Shown one piece after another: positions 1 through 6,550 of a stretch of DNA of 15,903 nucleotides (within the stretch, counting starts at the first letter, position 1; each line of letters begins with the position of its first letter). Source of the DNA: Bacillota bacterium (GTDB taxonomy: Bacteria > Bacillota > Clostridia > Lachnospirales > Lachnospiraceae); contig JAEWHU010000141.1 in assembly GCA_023387635.1 (NCBI GenBank), positions 1 to 15,903 of the forward strand, given 5' to 3'. Position numbers and translations under genes: made by a program. Under the pieces are notes generated by a model. That model ran no database searches. It was not told where the DNA came from and worked only from the letters and a program-made list of their open reading frames with translations.

Positions 1-26
1 ATGATGCGTTACAAGACGAAGAATAA
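1..26 (+). CDS. Possible C-terminal tail of an upstream gene (partial)
   Basis: Reading from base 3, the frame gives DALQDEE followed by a TAA stop at 24-26. A strong hairpin begins only five bases later (31-69). A short acidic tail ending just before a terminator looks like the 3' end of a plus-strand gene whose body lies left of the window. The other two forward frames either stop at once or run into the hairpin. Only seven residues are visible, so no function can be given. Confidence 0.3.
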
Positions 27-30
27 GATA

Positions 31-69
31 AAAACAATAGACCTTAGCTTAGCTATGGTCTATTGTTTT
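31..69 (+). terminator. Strong hairpin, probable Rho-independent terminator
   Basis: Arms 31-43 and 57-69 are perfect 13-base complements (AAAACAATAGACC / GGTCTATTGTTTT). The loop adds a further TAGCT/AGCTA pairing, giving a nearly continuous long stem with one T-T mismatch. The outer ends are A-rich on the left and T-rich on the right, so it could work in both directions. It sits directly after the possible gene end at 24-26 and could also stop minus-strand transcription from the small ORFs at 151-279. Confidence 0.65.
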
Positions 70-150
70 CGATAGTTAGCTAAAAGCCACTTATCTCTGT
101 CTCTTCTGCATAAATGAATTTGATTTCGCTTTGATACTACTTTTAATTAA

Positions 151-279
151 TCAGATTGATTCACCAAAAATATTACCGAAAGGATTTTCGCTTAACTCTT
201 TTAGCAGGTTTAGTAAATTTTCTAATAGCTTTATGCCAGTCCAACTTAACCATCTCCTTACTATAGTGTTAATATTCAT
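151..279 (-). CDS. Candidate 42-residue small protein, unrecognised
   Basis: This minus-strand ORF starts with ATG at 277-279 and stops with TGA at 151-153. The product begins MNINTIVRRWLSW and continues through a leucine-rich stretch (KLLENLLNLLKEL, about residues 17-29) that would make an amphipathic helix, then ends NPFGNIFGESI. No Shine-Dalgarno precedes the ATG. A clear AAGGAG lies inside the ORF at 254-259 and instead serves an overlapping ORF in another frame (173-253). It may be the tail of a decayed gene, a short peptide gene or chance. I do not recognise it. Confidence 0.25.
   Translation of the reverse strand: MNINTIVRRWLSWTGIKLLENLLNLLKELSENPFGNIFGESI
173..253 (-). CDS. Candidate 26-residue basic peptide, unrecognised
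   Basis: The minus-strand ORF runs from ATG (251-253) to TAA (173-175). It encodes MVKLDWHKAIRKF followed by TKPAKRVKRKSFR, with seven Lys and four Arg in 26 residues and almost no acid. AAGGAG (254-259) touches the ATG with no spacer. A TTG at codon 4 would have a normal nine-base spacing, so the true start might be there. It overlaps the 42-residue ORF at 151-279 in a different frame. At most one is likely to be real, and either could be spurious in this A+T-rich region. Confidence 0.25.
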   Translation of the reverse strand: MVKLDWHKAIRKFTKPAKRVKRKSFR

Positions 280-526
280 TGATTTGTAGTGTTGAGACAA
301 TATTCAATTTGAACAACTAACAGTAATGTAAGTTGCTAGATACAACGTATAAATAAAGTTTCATAAGAAAGTTTATTTAATGACTTTGTATCTAATCATT
401 ATTATATACAATTCTTTAATGATTATTCAAATATCAATAAACTAAATAAATTAATAATTAAATAAAATTACTTTCGTACTTTTCTTTAATTTATTATATT
501 AATTACATCTGTGTTAAGGCAGATGA
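280..526. other. A+T-rich intergenic DNA with nested inverted repeats
   Basis: No credible gene is visible here. Imperfect inverted repeats occur at 338-393 (outer arms AGATACAA/TTGTATCT, inner arms TAAATAAA/TTTATTTA) and at 393-425 (TAATCATT/AATGATTA). Together with the small-ORF stretch 27-279, this makes up the gap between the possible upstream gene and the UPF0316 gene. The UPF0316 mRNA would end in this area. Confidence 0.5.
506..525 (-). terminator. Weak hairpin after the UPF0316 gene
   Basis: CATCTG (506-511) and CAGATG (520-525) form a six-base-pair stem with an eight-base loop, starting right after the minus-strand stop codon at 527-529. The following bases on the minus strand are A+T-rich but hold no clean T run, so termination here is only possible. 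Confidence 0.3.
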
Positions 527-1057
527 TTATTTAACATATCCACCTTTTAAAGATTTAACATCATTAATAATGATTACAGCATTTTGCAAATTATTTTGTA
601 TAATTTCAGTAGCTTTTGGTATACGCTTTCTAAGTAAATGTAGAACAATTAAGTCTCTTCCTCCATCCTTACCTTCACCTTTTATTATGGTAACAGCAAA
701 ATCGGCTTCTCTTAAAGTATGGATTAATTCATGACTTTGTTCATTATCAGGTACAATAACTTGTATCGAACATAAACCAAATGCTAGTTTACCTTCAAGC
801 CATGAGCCTAGATAGTTACCAATGGAAAAAGCTATAGCAAAAACTATTACACGTAAAATATCATCTTGGAATCCTGTTAAAACAGTACCAGTAATAAAAA
901 TCCATATTAGTACTTCAAAAAAAGCGATGAAAGAACCTATCTTCCTTTCGCCTCGATTGATTAGTACATTTCTTAAGGTGGAGAAAGTGACTTCTAAAAT
1001 CTTTCCAAAAAATATAACAAAATATATTCCTATTCCTAGATTATCTAAAAATTCCAT
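527..1057 (-). CDS. UPF0316 (DUF2179, YebE-like) membrane protein
   Basis: This 176-residue protein matches the UPF0316 family in length and layout. Three hydrophobic segments (about residues 8-28, 42-62 and 67-87) are followed by a soluble DUF2179-type C-terminal domain from about residue 95. Family hallmarks visible near the N-terminus are FFGKILEV and TLRNVLINRG (about 16-36). The C-terminal half, with a GEGKDGGRD loop and an LHLLRKR strand, resembles the small alpha/beta domain also found at the end of YitT-type membrane proteins. The biochemical role of the family is not established. The start is supported by AAAGGAG at 1064-1070, six bases upstream of the ATG. The gene stands alone and diverges from the ATPase operon, with about 730 bases between the two starts. 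I could not pick a convincing promoter for it. Confidence 0.85.
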   Translation of the reverse strand: MEFLDNLGIGIYFVIFFGKILEVTFSTLRNVLINRGERKIGSFIAFFEVLIWIFITGTVLTGFQDDILRVIVFAIAFSIGNYLGSWLEGKLAFGLCSIQVIVPDNEQSHELIHTLREADFAVTIIKGEGKDGGRDLIVLHLLRKRIPKATEIIQNNLQNAVIIINDVKSLKGGYVK

Positions 1058-1306
1058 GTGTTACTCCTTTCTAAATTGTTATTATGTAATAGTGAAATAT
1101 CGAATGAAACAATATCTCCAATGAAATAATTAAATATAAATCCATTATTGAATATTAATTATGATAACATATGACAATTATATAATTTACTTTATAATAG
1201 ATAAGGAAAGATGTCAATTGATTAAGAAATTGTTATATAGATTTCATATTTCTGGATATTATTTACTGTATATTTAGTATATAAATACTATTGAAATATA
1301 ACATAA

Positions 1307-1337
1307 ATTAAACCATACTAAAAAAGTATGGTTTAAT
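1307..1337. terminator. Orphan terminator-like hairpin
   Basis: Perfect 13-base arms (1307-1319 and 1325-1337, ATTAAACCATACT / AGTATGGTTTAAT) enclose a five-A loop. There is no strong T run on either side and no intact gene ends nearby. It may be left over from a lost gene or could protect an RNA end. Confidence 0.45.
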
Positions 1338-1438
1338 CATTATTAGGGTTGTAAATTTATAAAGTATACCATATAATAAAAAAATACCCAAAAATATTAA
1401 AACTTTACCACCATATCAAATATCTATCAAATTCATAA

Positions 1439-1669
1439 CTTATAAAAAAAGATGTATATAAATCTTGTGATTGGTATAACAAGGGAGAAAAATCCTATTT
1501 ATTCAATACGAAATTGGATGGAGAAGATGTAGAAGGATTAGATGTTTTTACTTGATTGCCATGGTTACCATGGTGAATAATGTACTAATTACTGATGTCT
1601 ATTTATTTAAAATAAAAATGTATTGATGAAAAGGATAAATTAGCATCTGAATTGACTACAAATTTGTAA
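1439..1669 (+). pseudogene. Decayed coding remnant, family unknown
   Basis: Protein-like reading exists only in pieces. One frame from 1439 reads KKDVYKSCDWYNKG, KSYLFNTKLD and GEDVEGLDVF, then stops at 1553-1555. A shift by one base at about 1548 continues as LDCHGYHGE to a stop at 1578. After more stops, DEKDKLASELTTNL (1625-1666) appears in the first frame and ends at TAA 1667-1669. There is no start codon or ribosome binding site. Codon choice and residue mix look like real protein broken by frameshifts and stops. I cannot name the family, and some of this could be chance. Confidence 0.35.
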
Positions 1670-1682
1670 GATGTGTTAAAAT
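1652..1682 (+). promoter_or_regulatory. Candidate upstream promoter of the ATPase operon
   Basis: TTGACT (1652-1657) is followed 19 bases later by TAAAAT (1677-1682) with an extended -10 TG at 1674-1675. The spacer is longer than the ideal 17, which the extended -10 may offset. It would give a leader of about 100 bases. Confidence 0.35.
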
Positions 1683-1709
1683 GTTAACAAAACAAATGTT
1701 CATACATAG

Positions 1710-1738
1710 TTGTATAATAATAATTATTGTTATATAAT
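1710..1738 (+). promoter_or_regulatory. Candidate downstream promoter of the ATPase operon
   Basis: A perfect TATAAT (1733-1738) lies 17 bases after TTGTAT (1710-1715). The -35 box is weak, but the spacing is ideal for the housekeeping sigma factor. The start point near 1745 would give a leader of about 43 bases to the first ATG at 1788. Confidence 0.45.
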
Positions 1739-1787
1739 ATTTTTGGTAGAAAGATATGGTAAAATTACTAATAACGGAGGTGAAAAA

Positions 1788-2096
1788 ATGGCAAAAGAAA
1801 CAGTGGAAGCTGTTCGCCAAGCAGAACTAAATGCCACAAAGTTAGAGAAAGAAGCGGCTTTGAAAAAAGAAGAAATGATTCAAAAAGCATTAGAGGATGC
1901 GAAAACATTAATAGCTACTCGAACAAGAGAAGCATTAGCTCATAGTGCAAAAGAGCTTGAAGAAACTAACATTGCCAGTGACAATTTAATGAAAGAAGCT
2001 GTTTTACGGGCTGAACAAGAGATTAGTTTATTAAAAGAACTTGTTAAAAGTAAGAAAAAAGCAGCCATTTCACTAGTGCTAGGCGAAGTTATTTAG
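1788..2096 (+). CDS. ntpF: V/A-type ATPase peripheral-stalk subunit G/H (NtpF-like)
   Basis: First gene of the ATPase operon. The 102-residue product is almost entirely charged, Ala/Glu/Lys-rich heptad sequence with no hydrophobic segment, as expected for the coiled-coil G/H subunit that pairs with subunit E to form the peripheral stalks. The coiled coil spans roughly residues 5-75, and the tail ends in KSKKKAAISLVLGEVI. The start at ATG 1788 is chosen for GGAGGTG at 1777-1783 with proper spacing. An in-frame upstream extension to 1710 has no ribosome binding site and is not protein-like. Its first position before subunit I matches ntpF in the E. hirae operon. Sequence in this subunit is poorly conserved, so the call rests on length, coiled-coil character and place in the operon. 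Confidence 0.85.
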   Translation: MAKETVEAVRQAELNATKLEKEAALKKEEMIQKALEDAKTLIATRTREALAHSAKELEETNIASDNLMKEAVLRAEQEISLLKELVKSKKKAAISLVLGEVI

Positions 2097-2128
2097 CTAT
2101 CTTAAAAAACAAAAGGAGGTGTTTGTGT

Positions 2129-4135
2129 ATGGCAGTGCTACAAATGCAACGCATTTGTATATGTGGCCTAAAAAAAGATAGAAAAAAAGTATTAGAGTTG
2201 TTACAACGACAAAGTGTAATAGAGATTCATGAAATGATTGATGAAGATATAGTATTTAAAAAATCGGATGTCTCAGTAGTAAAATCTCTTCTGGAGAAGA
2301 ACATTTCGTCTTCAACAGAAGCTTTAGCTATTTTAGATCATTATAGTCCACATAATAAATCCATGCTTGCTGTTTTATATGGAAGAAGTGAAGTATCTAC
2401 TGATGATTATGACGCATTTTCTATAAAGCATGATGGTATAGTACATAAAGTAAACCGTATTAACGCCCTAAGTAAAGAAATTGCAGAAATGAATGCTGAG
2501 ATATTAAAACTTGATGCTAATATTACTACTTTAATCCCTTGGGCAAAGCTTGATGTCTCATTAAGTTTTAATGGAACAAAGAACTCGAAGGCTTTTATTG
2601 GAACATTGCCAAATGAATGGACCCTAGAGAGTTTGTATGAGAGATTAGCAGAATTAACACCTCTAGAGATTGAGATTATTAGTAGTTCAAGAGAACAAAT
2701 CTGTGTATTCATTCTTTGTAACAAAAAGGTTGGAGATAGACTATATGATGAATTGCGAACCATAGGTTTTTCCCATCCTAATTCCATAACAGATAATATT
2801 CCATCGAAACAATTAAAAGAGATGGAAGAAAAAATCAATCAAATAAAAAGAAATATTGTAGATGCAGAAAATGAAATAAAGTCTTATGGGACAATGAGAG
2901 ATGATATCATGTTCTTATTGGACTATGAAACTATGCGTCTTGAGAAGTACATAGTTTTAGGGCAGATGGTTCAATCAAACAAGTCATTTTTCCTTACAGG
3001 ATATATACCTGAAAAAGAAGGAGCTGAGCTTGTTGATAAGTTGAATAAGAACTTTACAATATCAGTTGAACTTGAAGAACCAAGTGAAGATGAAGACGTA
3101 CCAGTACTTCTACAAAACAATGGATTTGCTAGTCCACTTGAATCAACAGTAGAAGCATTTAGTCCACCAGCAAAAGGTGAAATAGACCCAACCATGATGA
3201 TGTCTTTATTCTATTATCTGTTGTTTGGTCTTATGCTATCAGATGCAGGTTATGGTGCAATCATTGCCATAGCATGTGGTGTGATTTTAATGAAATTTAA
3301 GAATACTTTAGAGCCATCCTTAAAGAAAACACTAACGATGTATTTCCTTTGTGGAATCTCAACGGTGTTCTGGGGAATCTTATTTGGAAGTTATTTTGGA
3401 GATTTATTAGATGTTACCACTGCTAAATTCTTTGGTGCTACAATATCCATTCCACCATTATGGTTTTTCCCAGTTGAAGAACCTATGAAGATGTTAACTT
3501 TTTCTATGGCTTTAGGTGTAGTACATCTATTAACAGGTCTTGGAGTAAAAGGCTACCAATGTATCAAACAAAAAGATTACAAAGCGCTAATCTATGATGT
3601 AGGTTATTGGTTTATATTGTTAATTAGTTGTATTATGGTACTGTTATGTACTGATATGTTCTTAAATATTATTGGTGCAACCTTTAAATTGCCACGTATT
3701 GTATTCGTAGTGTCTGGTGTTTTAGCAATTCTTTCTTCTATTGGTATTATTATGACCAATGGTCGTGAATCTAAGAATCCATTTAAACGATTCTTAAAAG
3801 GTTTATATGCTTTTTATGGTTTATCAGGATATTTAAGTGATGTATTATCCTATTCACGTTTGTTAGCCCTAGGGTTAGCAACTGGTGTTATATGTTCTGT
3901 TATTAATAAGATGGCAGCTATGGTTCCAGGTGGTGTGATAGGTGCAATACTATTTACAATTATTGTTGTATTTGGACATGTACTTAATTTAGGTATCAAT
4001 GCTCTAGGAGCATATGTTCATACAAATCGTCTACAATATGTAGAATTCTTTGGTAAGTTTTATGAAGGTGGAGGACGCAAATTCTCACCTTTTAGCACTA
4101 ATACAAAATATTTTAAAATTAAGGAGAAAATGTAA
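2129..4135 (+). CDS. ntpI: V/A-type ATPase subunit I (a-subunit, stator)
   Basis: This 668-residue membrane stator subunit carries the ion half-channels next to the rotating K ring. The N-terminal cytoplasmic arm (about 1-355) has coiled-coil stretches around 100-130 and 225-255. The C-terminal half holds about seven to eight membrane helices. Family marks seen are SLFYYLLFGLMLSDAGYG (about 359-376), the segment LSYSRLLALGLATG with the arginine at about residue 577 that faces the rotor carboxylate, and the conserved tail HTNRLQYVEFFGKFYEGGG. The ATG at 2129 lies seven bases after AAAGGAGGTG (2113-2121). A TTG two codons upstream is possible but too close to the site. The gene follows subunit G/H by 32 bases and is followed by subunit K after one base. 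Confidence 0.96.
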   Translation: MAVLQMQRICICGLKKDRKKVLELLQRQSVIEIHEMIDEDIVFKKSDVSVVKSLLEKNISSSTEALAILDHYSPHNKSMLAVLYGRSEVSTDDYDAFSIKHDGIVHKVNRINALSKEIAEMNAEILKLDANITTLIPWAKLDVSLSFNGTKNSKAFIGTLPNEWTLESLYERLAELTPLEIEIISSSREQICVFILCNKKVGDRLYDELRTIGFSHPNSITDNIPSKQLKEMEEKINQIKRNIVDAENEIKSYGTMRDDIMFLLDYETMRLEKYIVLGQMVQSNKSFFLTGYIPEKEGAELVDKLNKNFTISVELEEPSEDEDVPVLLQNNGFASPLESTVEAFSPPAKGEIDPTMMMSLFYYLLFGLMLSDAGYGAIIAIACGVILMKFKNTLEPSLKKTLTMYFLCGISTVFWGILFGSYFGDLLDVTTAKFFGATISIPPLWFFPVEEPMKMLTFSMALGVVHLLTGLGVKGYQCIKQKDYKALIYDVGYWFILLISCIMVLLCTDMFLNIIGATFKLPRIVFVVSGVLAILSSIGIIMTNGRESKNPFKRFLKGLYAFYGLSGYLSDVLSYSRLLALGLATGVICSVINKMAAMVPGGVIGAILFTIIVVFGHVLNLGINALGAYVHTNRLQYVEFFGKFYEGGGRKFSPFSTNTKYFKIKEKM

Positions 4136-4136
4136 T

Positions 4137-4622
4137 ATGAGAGATTTAGGTCTTATTTTTGCGTTATCAGGCGCAGTTTTAGCAGCTTTAGTAGCAGGTT
4201 TAGGTTCAGCAATCGGAGTTGGTCGTGCAGGTCAAGCAGCAGCAGGTGTTATAACAGAAGATCCAAGTAAATTTGGTAAGGTTTTAATTCTTCAATTATT
4301 ACCAGGTACTCAAGGTATCTATGGTCTATTAATTGCGTTCATTACATTAACACAAATTGGTGTTTTAGGTGGGGATCCTGAGATGTCGACAGCAAAAGGT
4401 CTCTTATATTTTGCAGCATGTATGCCTATGGCAATCGTAGGTTTCTTCTCAGCAACAGCTCAAGCAAAAGCTTCTGTAGCAAGTATTGCAGTTGTAGCTA
4501 AAAAACCAGATCAATTTGGTAAAGCAATGATTTTCCCAGCGATGGTTGAAACTTATGCTATCTTAGCATTACTTATTTCCCTATTAGCAGTTAACGGAGT
4601 TGCAAGTTTACCATTATTATAG
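4137..4622 (+). CDS. ntpK: V/A-type ATPase subunit K (rotor ring proteolipid)
   Basis: This 161-residue duplicated proteolipid has four membrane helices and forms the rotor ring. The first hairpin (about 5-75) carries LQLLPGTQGIYG, with Gln59 where a single-hairpin c subunit would have the carboxylate. The second (about 86-152) carries the essential Glu138 in MVETYAIL. Set against E. hirae NtpK, the five Na+ ligands L61, T64, Q65, Q110 and E139 correspond here to L55, T58, Q59, Q109 and E138, all kept, so a Na+-binding ring is predicted. The ATG at 4137 follows AAGGAG (4121-4126) by ten bases; a longer in-frame extension overlaps subunit I and lacks support. The one-base gap to subunit I suggests translational coupling. 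Confidence 0.97.
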   Translation: MRDLGLIFALSGAVLAALVAGLGSAIGVGRAGQAAAGVITEDPSKFGKVLILQLLPGTQGIYGLLIAFITLTQIGVLGGDPEMSTAKGLLYFAACMPMAIVGFFSATAQAKASVASIAVVAKKPDQFGKAMIFPAMVETYAILALLISLLAVNGVASLPLL

Positions 4623-4637
4623 TTAGGAGAGTCCGCT

Positions 4638-5234
4638 ATGACTGGATTAGATAAAATTCTAAAGCAGATCGAAGAAGAAGCGGCAGCTAATGCAGCGAAA
4701 GAGATTGCTAGTGCAAATGAAAAAGTCAGTGAAATTCTTGCAAGTGCCAAGGAAGAAGCAGACAAAAAGTGTGCAGCAATTGCTGAACAATCTAAGATTG
4801 ATGTAAAATCAGCTCTATCACGTGCAGAATCTGCAGCAAATCTTTGTGAAAAGAAAATGATATTAAAAGCAAAACAAGAAATAATTGGTGATGTAATTGA
4901 AGAAAGTAGAAAGTCTTTAGTTGGGTTACCAGATAATGAATATTTTGATATTGTAATAAAAATGGTTGAGAAATATGCATTAGATAAAGATGGACAAATT
5001 CTATTTACAAAATCGGATATAAAACGTATGCCAGAGAAATTTGAAGATAGTGTTAAAGATGCATTAAAAGAGAAAAAGAATGCTAATTTAACCATAGGAG
5101 AATTTACAGGTAACATAGATGGTGGTTTTATACTTACCTATGGAGAGATAGAAATAAACTGTTCCTTTGAGTCACTCTTTTTGTCCGCTAAAGAAAGATT
5201 ACAAGATATAGTGTGTGAAGCATTATTTGTATAA
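4638..5234 (+). CDS. ntpE: V/A-type ATPase subunit E (peripheral stalk)
   Basis: The 198-residue subunit E pairs with G/H to link the catalytic head to the stator. The N-terminal half (about 1-110) is an Ala/Glu/Lys-rich coiled coil. The C-terminal half (about 110-198) is the globular head-binding domain, with the typical GGFILTYGEIEINCSFESLF strand region near 161-180 in place of the family's GG-hallmark. Length is normal. The ATG at 4638 follows TTAGGAGAG (4623-4629). It lies 15 bases after subunit K and 15 bases before the TTG of subunit C. Confidence 0.93.
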   Translation: MTGLDKILKQIEEEAAANAAKEIASANEKVSEILASAKEEADKKCAAIAEQSKIDVKSALSRAESAANLCEKKMILKAKQEIIGDVIEESRKSLVGLPDNEYFDIVIKMVEKYALDKDGQILFTKSDIKRMPEKFEDSVKDALKEKKNANLTIGEFTGNIDGGFILTYGEIEINCSFESLFLSAKERLQDIVCEALFV

Positions 5235-5249
5235 GAGGGAGGGTGTAAC

Positions 5250-6218
5250 TTGCTAGAAAATCAATATATATATGCAGTTTCACGTATCCGCTCAAAAGAA
5301 CTATCTTTACTTGACAAATCGTTTTTGGAACAGCTTTTAGCATGTAAAAGCTATGAAGAATGTTTGCGTCTCTTAAAAGATAAAGGATGGGGCAGGACTG
5401 GTGAAGAAAATGCAGAAGAGCTTTTAAAGATAGAGAGAGAAAAGACATGGGATTTAATCCGTGAGCTTGTTGATGATATTTCTATATTTGATACCTTTCT
5501 TTACGGAAATGATTTTCATAATTTAAAAGCAGCAATTAAACAAGTATATAGGAATGAGGAAGTTCCTAATATATATATTAGTCATGGTACAATAAATCAT
5601 GAACTAATATTAGAAGCAGTAAAAGGGAAAGATTTTAACTTATTACCAGAGCATATGAGAACATGTGCCGAAATGGCATATGATATTCAGTTTAAAACAG
5701 GTGATAGCCAATTATGTGATGTTATAATTGATAGAGCTACACTTGAAACAATATTAAAGATGGGTAAAGCATCCAAGAATGATTTATTATTAGAATATGC
5801 TAGGCTAAAAGTAGTTGCTGCTAACATTAATATAGCTGTTAGAAGTATAAAAACAAAAAAAAGCAGTGAGTTTCTAGAAAGAGCATTGGCAGAATGTGAT
5901 ACTCTTGATAAAAAGAGACTAATAGAATCGGTATTAAATGGAGAGGAAGCTTTATATGAATACTTATCCACCACTGTTTATAGTGATGCTGTAGATGCCA
6001 TTAAGGAATCTCCTACATCATTTGAAAGATGGTGTGATAATTTGATTATGAATCGAATCAAACCGCAAAAGTATAATTCATTTACAGTATCCCCGTTAGC
6101 TGCTTATATTTTAGCAAGAGAAAATGAGATAAAATGTGTTAGAATTTTACTCTCAGGCAAATTAAATAATTTACCTGATAATTCACTGAAAGAAAGGTTA
6201 AGGGAAATGTATGTATAA
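5250..6218 (+). CDS. ntpC: V/A-type ATPase subunit C (d-type rotor adaptor)
   Basis: The 322-residue subunit C (family vATP-synt_AC39) caps the K ring and connects it to the central shaft subunits D and F. It is soluble and mostly helical, with family features such as AVSRIRSKE near the N-terminus, LYGNDFHNLKAAIKQ (about 90-104) and a C-terminal PLAAYILARENEIKCVRIL helix. The start is TTG at 5250-5252, supported by GAGGGAGGGTG just upstream (about 5235-5245) and by conserved sequence beginning directly after it; no nearby in-frame ATG fits. All other genes of the operon use ATG. The 3' end overlaps subunit F by eight bases. Confidence 0.94.
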   Translation: MLENQYIYAVSRIRSKELSLLDKSFLEQLLACKSYEECLRLLKDKGWGRTGEENAEELLKIEREKTWDLIRELVDDISIFDTFLYGNDFHNLKAAIKQVYRNEEVPNIYISHGTINHELILEAVKGKDFNLLPEHMRTCAEMAYDIQFKTGDSQLCDVIIDRATLETILKMGKASKNDLLLEYARLKVVAANINIAVRSIKTKKSSEFLERALAECDTLDKKRLIESVLNGEEALYEYLSTTVYSDAVDAIKESPTSFERWCDNLIMNRIKPQKYNSFTVSPLAAYILARENEIKCVRILLSGKLNNLPDNSLKERLREMYV

Positions 6219-6528
6219 GATAGCCGTTTTAGGCGACCGTGATAGTATATATGGTTTTGCAGCACTTGGCCTTGAAACCTTTCCTGTAACAGAGACGGAA
6301 GAAGCTGCAAAAAAATTAAAAAGTCTTGCAGAAGGTGAATATGCAGTAATTTATATTACGGAAGCTTTACAAGCAAAATTAGAAGTAGAACTAGATAAAT
6401 ACCGTACTAGCCATTTGCCAGCAATTATTCCAATACCAGGGGTATCTGGAAATACTGGTATGGGAATGCTAAACGTAAAAAAATCAGTGGAGCAAGCAGT
6501 TGGCTCTGATATAATATTTAATAACTAA
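6211..6528 (+). CDS. ntpG: V/A-type ATPase subunit F (NtpG-like central stalk)
   Basis: This 105-residue central-stalk subunit binds subunit D inside the rotor. It has the Rossmann-like small domain typical of the family: MYKIAVLGDRDSIYGFAALG at the start, an EEAAKKLKSL helix and AVIYITEALQ strand in the middle, and IIPIPG near residue 72, followed by a C-terminal helix. Its ATG at 6211 lies within the end of subunit C (eight-base overlap) behind AAGGG (6200-6204), which suggests translational coupling. In bacterial V-ATPase annotation it is called F; the E. hirae name is NtpG. Confidence 0.94.
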   Translation: MYKIAVLGDRDSIYGFAALGLETFPVTETEEAAKKLKSLAEGEYAVIYITEALQAKLEVELDKYRTSHLPAIIPIPGVSGNTGMGMLNVKKSVEQAVGSDIIFNN

Positions 6529-6550
6529 ACTAAAAGTAGGTGAATATAAA

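Larger units (their letters stand above)
1058..1787. other. Long intergenic region upstream of the ATPase operon
   Basis: No intact gene is seen in these 730 bases. Contents are an orphan hairpin (1307-1337), a decayed gene remnant on the plus strand (about 1439-1669) containing a perfect short palindrome (1559-1573), and two candidate promoters for the ATPase operon (1652-1682 and 1710-1738). The part next to the UPF0316 start (1071-1300) is featureless A+T-rich DNA that must hold that gene's promoter. Confidence 0.6.

Noticed and set aside
822..1124. Plus-strand open frame of 100 codons opposite the UPF0316 gene
   Set aside because: Antisense shadow of a well-supported gene; no ribosome binding site and a low-complexity basic composition.
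1683..1787. Possible Na+-sensing riboswitch in the leader of a Na+-type ATPase operon
   Set aside because: Either promoter candidate leaves a leader of only about 40-100 bases, with weak A+T stems and no conserved fold that I can recognise.
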